The position numbers and the translations under genes were made by a program. This document shows, in pieces, positions 20,712 through 28,170 of a stretch of DNA of 28,170 nucleotides. This stretch comes from Pythium myriotylum (lineage: Eukaryota; Oomycota; Peronosporomycetes; Pythiales; Pythiaceae), in the NCBI GenBank assembly GCA_023091665.1, contig JALJCQ010000015.1:3585001-3613170 (forward strand), read 5' to 3'. The notes beneath the pieces were generated by a model. It saw only the letters and a program-made list of their open reading frames with translations, ran no database searches and had not been told where the DNA came from. The first letter of the stretch is position 1, and the number at the start of each line of letters is the position of its first letter.

Positions 20712-22088
20712 CCATTTCATTTCCATTCGTTCGTTGTCGCCCGCTGCGACTGCGCCGTCTCTGCGCTGCCGTTGCGCTGTGGTTGCGTGTTCGGTCGCGT
20801 TCCGTGTTCTCTCGCTTGAACCCGACCGAGTCTACTTGAGTCCACTCGCACTCGCACTGGCACGCTCGGCGCATCTCGCACTCAACATCGTGTTGCGGGT
20901 GCCAGGGAGGTGGGAGGCTCAACCCGCGATGCCCGGTCATCCACGGCGAAGGGTTGATCATCTAAGTCCTTGTCGAGTTGCGTAGTCTTAGTCGGTAGCA
21001 TGTCAAGGACTCTGTCTTGTGCGGCCTTATCGCAAGGCGCCTTTTGGATACTTGGAACCCAATCGTGGCCGACCCTATCTGCAGTACTAAACCCTCGACC
21101 CGACCCGACCCGACCCGACCCGAACCAAACCGAACCAAACCGAACCGAACCGAACCGAACCGAACCGACCCGAACCAAACCGAACCGAACCGACGCGGGA
21201 CGCGCATAGCTCGTGGGCTCGTACTACTCACTTCGGTCGTCATGGCGGCATCCCACGGACACCCGTGCTGTTGGTGCTGCCACTCTCGCTCTCGCTCTCG
21301 CTCTCGCTCTCGTTGTCGTTTGTCGTTTGTCGTTTCTCGATTGTCGTTTGGCGATTGTCGTTTGGCGATTGTCGTTTGGCGTTTGGCGATTGTCGTTGGC
21401 GTGGTGGTTGTGGTTGTGGTTGTCGCCCCGGCCCATGGAGGCGAGACTCGAGCTGCTGCAGGCTAGGCAACGGGTGTCTAGGCAATGCGCGTATGGAGGG
21501 ATCGATCGAGCACCCGAGAGAAGGAGGAGGGAGGGAGGGGCAGTGTGTTTTGTAGTGTGACAAAAGGTGAATGAGTGGAGTACGCAAAGGCATGTGATGG
21601 TGGAGTGCAAAGCTGTGTGTGTGTGCAGCAGTAGTTGTTGTTGTTGGAGCGGTTGTGGTGTGTGTATTGTGCGTTGTTGTTGGTACGCGGTTGTTGTTGC
21701 GTGTTGGATTGTTTGTGTGTGTGTTGGTTGAGTGTACCCTGTTGTCTGACAGCTTGGCCGAGCGGTTAAGGCGATAGACTCGAAATCTATTGGGGTAACC
21801 CGCGTGAGTTCAAATCTCACAGCTGTCGATCTACTTTTCCTTCTACTCCTTCTTTGCACCAACCCACACCGCGCGCCTCACGCATCACGCCTCGCGCCGC
21901 ACGCTGCACGCCGCACGCCGCACATCACACAACACACATCACACCCACTCACGCGCTCACATCGCTCACCTCGCCCGCGCAGGCTGAGCTGGCCGAGTCT
22001 CCGCTGCTCGCTCTGCTCTCTTCTCGCTCGGTTCCGTTCCGTTCCGTTCCGTTCCGCTCCGTTCCGTTTCGTTTCGTTTCGTTCTACT
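20712..22088 (+). repeat. Array unit 13 (1377 bp)
   Basis: Type A at both ends, 19 pentamers. Last of the uniform run. Confidence 0.95.
21748..21828 (+). tRNA. tRNA-Ser(CGA), copy 13
   Basis: No difference from copy 1 seen. Confidence 0.97.
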
Positions 22089-23470
22089 CCATTTCATTTC
22101 CATTCGTTCGTTGTCGCCCGCTGCGACTGCGCCGTCTCTGCGCTGCCGTTGCGCTGTGGTTGCGTGTTCGGTCGCGTTCCGTGTTCTCTCGCTTGAACCC
22201 GACCGAGTCTACTTGAGTCCACTCGCACTCGCACTGGCACGCTCGGCGCATCTCGCACTCAACATCGTGTTGCGGGTGCCAGGGAGGTGGGAGGCTCAAC
22301 CCGCGATGCCCGGTCATCCACGGCGAAGGGTTGATCATCTAAGTCCTTGTCGAGTTGCGTAGTCTTAGTCGGTAGCATGTCAAGGACTCTGTCTTGTGCG
22401 GCCTTATCGCAAGGCGCCTTTTGGATACTTGGAACCCAATCGTGGCCGACCCTATCTGCAGTACTAAACCCTCGACCCGACCCGACCCGACCCGACCCGA
22501 ACCAAACCGAACCAAACCGAACCGAACCGAACCGAACCGAACCGAACCGACCCGAACCAAACCGAACCGAACCGACGCGGGACGCGCATAGCTCGTGGGC
22601 TCGTACTACTCACTTCGGTCGTCATGGCGGCATCCCACGGACACCCGTGCTGTTGGTGCTGCCACTCTCGCTCTCGCTCTCGCTCTCGCTCTCGTTGTCG
22701 TTTGTCGTTTGTCGTTTCTCGATTGTCGTTTGGCGATTGTCGTTTGGCGATTGTCGTTTGGCGTTTGGCGATTGTCGTTGGCGTGGTGGTTGTGGTTGTG
22801 GTTGTCGCCCCGGCCCATGGAGGCGAGACTCGAGCTGCTGCAGGCTAGGCAACGGGTGTCTAGGCAATGCGCGTATGGAGGGATCGATCGAGCACCCGAG
22901 AGAAGGAGGAGGGAGGGAGGGGCAGTGTGTTTTGTAGTGTGACAAAAGGTGAATGAGTGGAGTACGCAAAGGCATGTGATGGTGGAGTGCAAAGCTGTGT
23001 GTGTGTGCAGCAGTAGTTGTTGTTGTTGGAGCGGTTGTGGTGTGTGTATTGTGCGTTGTTGTTGGTACGCGGTTGTTGTTGCGTGTTGGATTGTTTGTGT
23101 GTGTGTTGGTTGAGTGTACCCTGTTGTCTGACAGCTTGGCCGAGCGGTTAAGGCGATAGACTCGAAATCTATTGGGGTAACCCGCGTGAGTTCAAATCTC
23201 ACAGCTGTCGATCTACTTTTCCTTCTACTCCTTCTTTGCACCAACCCACACCGCGCGCCTCACGCATCACGCCTCGCGCCGCACGCTGCACGCCGCACGC
23301 CGCACATCACACAACACACATCACACCCACTCACGCGCTCACATCGCTCACCTCGCCCGCGCCGGCTGAGCTGGCCGAGTCTCCGCTGCTCGCTCTGCTC
23401 TCTTCTCGCTCGGTTCCGTTCCGTTCCGTTCCGTTCCGTTCCGCTCCGTTTCGTTTCGTTTCGTTCTACT
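22089..23470 (+). repeat. Array unit 14 (1382 bp, longest)
   Basis: Start type A, 20 pentamers (one additional CCGAA in the central run), end type B. Confidence 0.95.
23130..23210 (+). tRNA. tRNA-Ser(CGA), copy 14
   Basis: No difference from copy 1 seen. Confidence 0.97.
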
Positions 23471-24817
23471 CCATTTCATTTCCATTCGTTCGTTGTCGCC
23501 CGCTGCGACTGCGCCGTCTTTGCGCTGCCGTTGCGCTGTGGTTGCGTGTTCGGTCGCGTTCCGTGTTCTCTCGCTTGAACCCGACCGAGTCTACTTGAGT
23601 CCACTCGCACTCGCACTGGCACGCTCGGCGCATCTCGCACTCAACATCGTGTTGCGGGTGCCAGGGAGGTGGGAGGCTCAACCCGCGATGCCCGGTCATC
23701 CACGGCGAAGGGTTGATCATCTAAGTCCTTGTCGAGTTGCGTAGTCTTAGTCGGTAGCATGTCAAGGACTCTGTCTTGTGCGGCCTTATCGCAAGGCGCC
23801 TTTTGGATACTTGGAACCCAATCGTGGCCGACCCTATCTGCAGTACTAAACCCTCGACCCGACCCGACCCGACCCGACCCGAACCAAACCGAACCAAACC
23901 GAACCGAACCGAACCGAACCGACGCGGGACGCGCATAGCTCGTGGGCTCGTACTACTCACTTCGGTCGTCATGGCGGCATCCCACGGACACCCGTGCTGT
24001 TGGTGCTGCCACTCTCGCTCTCGCTCTCGCTCTCGCTCTCGTTGTCGTTTGTCGTTTGTCGTTTCTCGATTGTCGTTTGGCGATTGTCGTTTGGCGATTG
24101 TCGTTTGGCGTTTGGCGATTGTCGTTGGCGTGGTGGTTGTGGTTGTGGTTGTCGCCCCGGCCCATGGAGGCGAGACTCGAGCTGCTGCAGGCTAGGCAAC
24201 GGGTGTCTAGGCAATGCGCGTATGGAGGGATCGATCGAGCACCCGAGAGAAGGAGGAGGGAGGGAGGGGCAGTGTGTTTTGTAGTGTGACAAAAGGTGAA
24301 TGAGTGGAGTACGCAAAGGCATGTGATGGTGGAGTGCAAAGCTGTGTGTGTGTGCAGCAGTAGTTGTTGTTGTTGGAGCGGTTGTGGTGTGTGTATTGTG
24401 CGTTGTTGTTGGTACGCGGTTGTTGTTGCGTGTTGGATTGTTTGTGTGTGTGTTGGTTGAGTGTACCCTGTTGTCTGACAGCTTGGCCGAGCGGTTAAGG
24501 CGATAGACTCGAAATCTATTGGGGTAACCCGCGTGAGTTCAAATCTCACAGCTGTCGATCTACTTTTCCTTCTACTCCTTCTTTGCACCAACCCACACCG
24601 CGCGCCTCACGCATCACGCCTCGCGCCGCACGCTGCACGCCGCACGCCGCACATCACACAACACACATCACACCCACTCACGCGCTCACATCGCTCACCT
24701 CGCCCGCGCCGGCTGAGCTGGCCGAGTCTCCGCTGCTCGCTCTGCTCTCTTCTCGCTCGGTTCCGTTCCGTTCCGTTCCGTTCCGTTCCGCTCCGTTTCG
24801 TTTCGTTTCGTTCTACT
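23471..24817 (+). repeat. Array unit 15 (1347 bp, shortest)
   Basis: Start and end type B, only 13 pentamers. The third CCAAA monomer and its neighbours are gone, a six-monomer (30-bp) loss relative to the 19-monomer form. The rest of the unit is normal. Confidence 0.95.
24477..24557 (+). tRNA. tRNA-Ser(CGA), copy 15
   Basis: No difference from copy 1 seen, despite the nearby tract contraction. Confidence 0.97.
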
Positions 24818-26189
24818 CCATTTCATTTCCATTCGTTCGTTGTCGCCCGCTGCGACTGCGCCGTCTTTGCGCTGCCGTTGCGCTGTGGTTGCGTGTTCGG
24901 TCGCGTTCCGTGTTCTCTCGCTTGAACCCGACCGAGTCTACTTGAGTCCACTCGCACTCGCACTGGCACGCTCGGCGCATCTCGCACTCAACATCGTGTT
25001 GCGGGTGCCAGGGAGGTGGGAGGCTCAACCCGCGATGCCCGGTCATCCACGGCGAAGGGTTGATCATCTAAGTCCTTGTCGAGTTGCGTAGTCTTAGTCG
25101 GTAGCATGTCAAGGACTCTGTCTTGTGCGGCCTTATCGCAAGGCGCCTTTTGGATACTTGGAACCCAATCGTGGCCGACCCTATCTGCAGTACTAAACCC
25201 TCGACCCGACCCGACCCGACCCGACCCGAACCAAACCGAACCAAACCGAACCGAACCGAACCGAACCGAACCGAACCAAACCGAACCGAACCGACGCGGG
25301 ACGCGCATAGCTCGTGGGCTCGTACTACTCACTTCGGTCGTCATGGCGGCATCCCACGGACACCCGTGCTGTTGGTGCTGCCACTCTCGCTCTCGCTCTC
25401 GCTCTCGCTCTCGTTGTCGTTTGTCGTTTGTCGTTTCTCGATTGTCGTTTGGCGATTGTCGTTTGGCGATTGTCGTTTGGCGTTTGGCGATTGTCGTTGG
25501 CGTGGTGGTTGTGGTTGTGGTTGTCGCCCCGGCCCATGGAGGCGAGACTCGAGCTGCTGCAGGCTAGGCAACGGGTGTCTAGGCAATGCGCGTATGGAGG
25601 GATCGATCGAGCACCCGAGAGAAGGAGGAGGGAGGGAGGGGCAGTGTGTTTTGTAGTGTGACAAAAGGTGAATGAGTGGAGTACGCAAAGGCATGTGATG
25701 GTGGAGTGCAAAGCTGTGTGTGTGTGCAGCAGTAGTTGTTGTTGTTGGAGCGGTTGTGGTGTGTGTATTGTGCGTTGTTGTTGGTACGCGGTTGTTGTTG
25801 CGTGTTGGATTGTTTGTGTGTGTGTTGGTTGAGTGTACCCTGTTGTCTGACAGCTTGGCCGAGCGGTTAAGGCGATAGACTCGAAATCTATTGGGGTAAC
25901 CCGCGTGAGTTCAAATCTCACAGCTGTCGATCTACTTTTCCTTCTACTCCTTCTTTGCACCAACCCACACCGCGCGCCTCACGCATCACGCCTCGCGCCG
26001 CACGCTGCACGCCGCACGCCGCACATCACACAACACACATCACACCCACTCACGCGCTCACATCGCTCACCTCGCCCGCGCAGGCTGAGCTGGCCGAGTC
26101 TCCGCTGCTCGCTCTGCTCTCTTCTCGCTCGGTTCCGTTCCGTTCCGTTCCGTTCCGCTCCGTTCCGTTTCGTTTCGTTTCGTTCTACT
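24818..26189 (+). repeat. Array unit 16 (1372 bp)
   Basis: Start type B, 18 pentamers, end type A; the same form as unit 5. Confidence 0.95.
25849..25929 (+). tRNA. tRNA-Ser(CGA), copy 16
   Basis: No difference from copy 1 seen. Confidence 0.97.
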
Positions 26190-27566
26190 CCATTTCATTT
26201 CCATTCGTTCGTTGTCGCCCGCTGCGACTGCGCCGTCTCTGCGCTGCCGTTGCGCTGTGGTTGCGTGTTCGGTCGCGTTCCGTGTTCTCTCGCTTGAACC
26301 CGACCGAGTCTACTTGAGTCCACTCGCACTCGCACTGGCACGCTCGGCGCATCTCGCACTCAACATCGTGTTGCGGGTGCCAGGGAGGTGGGAGGCTCAA
26401 CCCGCGATGCCCGGTCATCCACGGCGAAGGGTTGATCATCTAAGTCCTTGTCGAGTTGCGTAGTCTTAGTCGGTAGCATGTCAAGGACTCTGTCTTGTGC
26501 GGCCTTATCGCAAGGCGCCTTTTGGATACTTGGAACCCAATCGTGGCCGACCCTATCTGCAGTACTAAACCCTCGACCCGACCCGACCCGACCCGACCCG
26601 AACCAAACCGAACCAAACCGAACCGAACCGAACCGAACCGAACCGACCCGAACCAAACCGAACCGAACCGACGCGGGACGCGCATAGCTCGTGGGCTCGT
26701 ACTACTCACTTCGGTCGTCATGGCGGCATCCCACGGACACCCGTGCTGTTGGTGCTGCCACTCTCGCTCTCGCTCTCGCTCTCGCTCTCGTTGTCGTTTG
26801 TCGTTTGTCGTTTCTCGATTGTCGTTTGGCGATTGTCGTTTGGCGATTGTCGTTTGGCGTTTGGCGATTGTCGTTGGCGTGGTGGTTGTGGTTGTGGTTG
26901 TCGCCCCGGCCCATGGAGGCGAGACTCGAGCTGCTGCAGGCTAGGCAACGGGTGTCTAGGCAATGCGCGTATGGAGGGATCGATCGAGCACCCGAGAGAA
27001 GGAGGAGGGAGGGAGGGGCAGTGTGTTTTGTAGTGTGACAAAAGGTGAATGAGTGGAGTACGCAAAGGCATGTGATGGTGGAGTGCAAAGCTGTGTGTGT
27101 GTGCAGCAGTAGTTGTTGTTGTTGGAGCGGTTGTGGTGTGTGTATTGTGCGTTGTTGTTGGTACGCGGTTGTTGTTGCGTGTTGGATTGTTTGTGTGTGT
27201 GTTGGTTGAGTGTACCCTGTTGTCTGACAGCTTGGCCGAGCGGTTAAGGCGATAGACTCGAAATCTATTGGGGTAACCCGCGTGAGTTCAAATCTCACAG
27301 CTGTCGATCTACTTTTCCTTCTACTCCTTCTTTGCACCAACCCACACCGCGCGCCTCACGCATCACGCCTCGCGCCGCACGCTGCACGCCGCACGCCGCA
27401 CATCACACAACACACATCACACCCACTCACGCGCTCACATCGCTCACCTCGCCCGCGCCGGCTGAGCTGGCCGAGTCTCCGCTGCTCGCTCTGCTCTCTT
27501 CTCGCTCGGTTCCGTTCCGTTCCGTTCCGTTCCGCTCCGTTCCGTTTCGTTTCGTTTCGTTCTACT
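26190..27566 (+). repeat. Array unit 17 (1377 bp), chimeric end
   Basis: Start type A, 19 pentamers. The end is mixed: C at 27459 is the type-B allele, while the TTCCG tract (C at 27535) is type A. Confidence 0.95.
27226..27306 (+). tRNA. tRNA-Ser(CGA), copy 17
   Basis: No difference from copy 1 seen; last tRNA in the window. Confidence 0.97.
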
Positions 27567-28170
27567 CCATTTCATTTCCATTCGTTCGTTGTCGCCCGCT
27601 GCGACTGCGCCGTCTCTGCGCTGCCGTTGCGCTGTGGTTGCGTGTTCGGTCGCGTTCCGTGTTCTCTCGCTTGAACCCGACCGAGTCTACTTGAGTCCAC
27701 TCGCACTCGCACTGGCACGCTCGGCGCATCTCGCACTCAACATCGTGTTGCGGGTGCCAGGGAGGTGGGAGGCTCAACCCGCGATGCCCGGTCATCCACG
27801 GCGAAGGGTTGATCATCTAAGTCCTTGTCGAGTTGCGTAGTCTTAGTCGGTAGCATGTCAAGGACTCTGTCTTGTGCGGCCTTATCGCAAGGCGCCTTTT
27901 GGATACTTGGAACCCAATCGTGGCCGACCCTATCTGCAGTACTAAACCCTCGACCCGACCCGACCCGACCCGACCCGAACCAAACCGAACCAAACCGAAC
28001 CGAACCGAACCGAACCGAACCGAACCAAACCGAACCGAACCGACGCGGGACGCGCATAGCTCGTGGGCTCGTACTACTCACTTCGGTCGTCATGGCGGCA
28101 TCCCACGGACACCCGTGCTGTTGGTGCTGCCACTCTCGCTCTCGCTCTCGCTCTCGCTCTCGTTGTCGTT
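27567..28170 (+). repeat. Array unit 18, partial (604 bp, cut by window edge)
   Basis: Start type A, 18 pentamers. The sequence stops within the CTCTCG and TTGTCG region, before the tRNA, so the array continues to the right. Confidence 0.95.

Larger units (their letters stand above)
4203..28170 (+). repeat. Tandem array of about 1.37-kb units, each with one tRNA-Ser(CGA) gene
   Basis: Seventeen complete head-to-tail units and one partial unit fill the window from 4203 to the right edge. Counting each unit from CCATTTCATTTCC, complete lengths are 1372 (4 units), 1377 (11), 1382 (1) and 1347 (1). All differences are multiples of five and lie in the pentanucleotide tract. The order inside a unit is: unique G/C-rich core, CCGAC/CCGAA tract, CTCTCG hexamers, TTTGGCGATTGTCG minisatellite, G/T-rich stretch, tRNA, C/A-rich stretch, TTCCG tract. 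Units look almost identical by eye. No protein gene is supported inside a unit. Confidence 0.97.

Noticed and set aside
4203..28170. CRISPR array or bacterial repeat locus
   Set aside because: Units are about 1.37 kb without variable spacers, and the tRNA and promoter signals are eukaryotic.

Overview
The window is eukaryotic nuclear DNA. Three things show this: a class II tRNA-Ser gene with no encoded CCA and an oligo-T (RNA polymerase III type) stop, a probable 57-nt spliceosomal intron, and a Tc1/mariner DDE transposase. The lineage cannot be fixed from sequence alone. The short intron, the Tc1-like transposase and the chromodomain-plus-peptidase gene would suit an oomycete, a chytrid or another microbial eukaryote with a GC-rich genome; this is a weak inference.

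Layout. (1) Positions 1-1695 hold a protein-coding region. The 5' end of a minus-strand gene runs off the left edge (start codon at 215), and a near-perfect long hairpin (236-300) sits directly upstream of it. To the right is a plus-strand gene (about 595-1695) with an SxRLA-type basic stretch, a chromodomain-like segment and a C-terminal papain-fold cysteine-peptidase-like domain. Its three in-frame stops all fall in segments that could be short in-frame introns. (2) Positions 1696-3330 have no recognisable gene; they are unusually rich in CCAG/CTGG words and small hairpins, and end with an unidentified 59-codon ORF. (3) Positions 3331 to about 4207 are a broken Tc1/mariner element. It keeps one terminus (TA followed by CAGT at 3331) and the DD34E catalytic domain on the minus strand. 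Its other end and the N-terminal DNA-binding part are missing. (4) From 4203 to the right edge (about 24 kb, 85 percent of the window) the sequence is a head-to-tail array of a unit of about 1,377 bp. Seventeen units are complete, an eighteenth is cut by the window edge, and every complete unit carries one tRNA-Ser(CGA) gene.

The array is the main feature. All 17 tRNA genes look intact and identical: perfect acceptor and T stems, anticodon CGA, discriminator G and a TTTT stop 7 nt downstream. Unit lengths are 1347, 1372, 1377 or 1382 bp. They differ only in multiples of five, and the changes map to a CCGAA/CCGAC/CCAAA pentanucleotide tract in the spacer. Four substitutions define two unit-junction types (A and B) that occur in blocks, and the last junction is an A/B chimera, so unequal exchange and gene conversion have been acting. 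The spacer also flips composition at the tRNA gene, from G/T-rich upstream to C/A-rich downstream. A single-isoacceptor tRNA array with short-tandem-repeat spacers resembles in architecture the tandem tRNA arrays known from Entamoeba, but the base composition is quite different.

The many long open frames inside the array are low-complexity frames created by the simple repeats, and are not called as genes.
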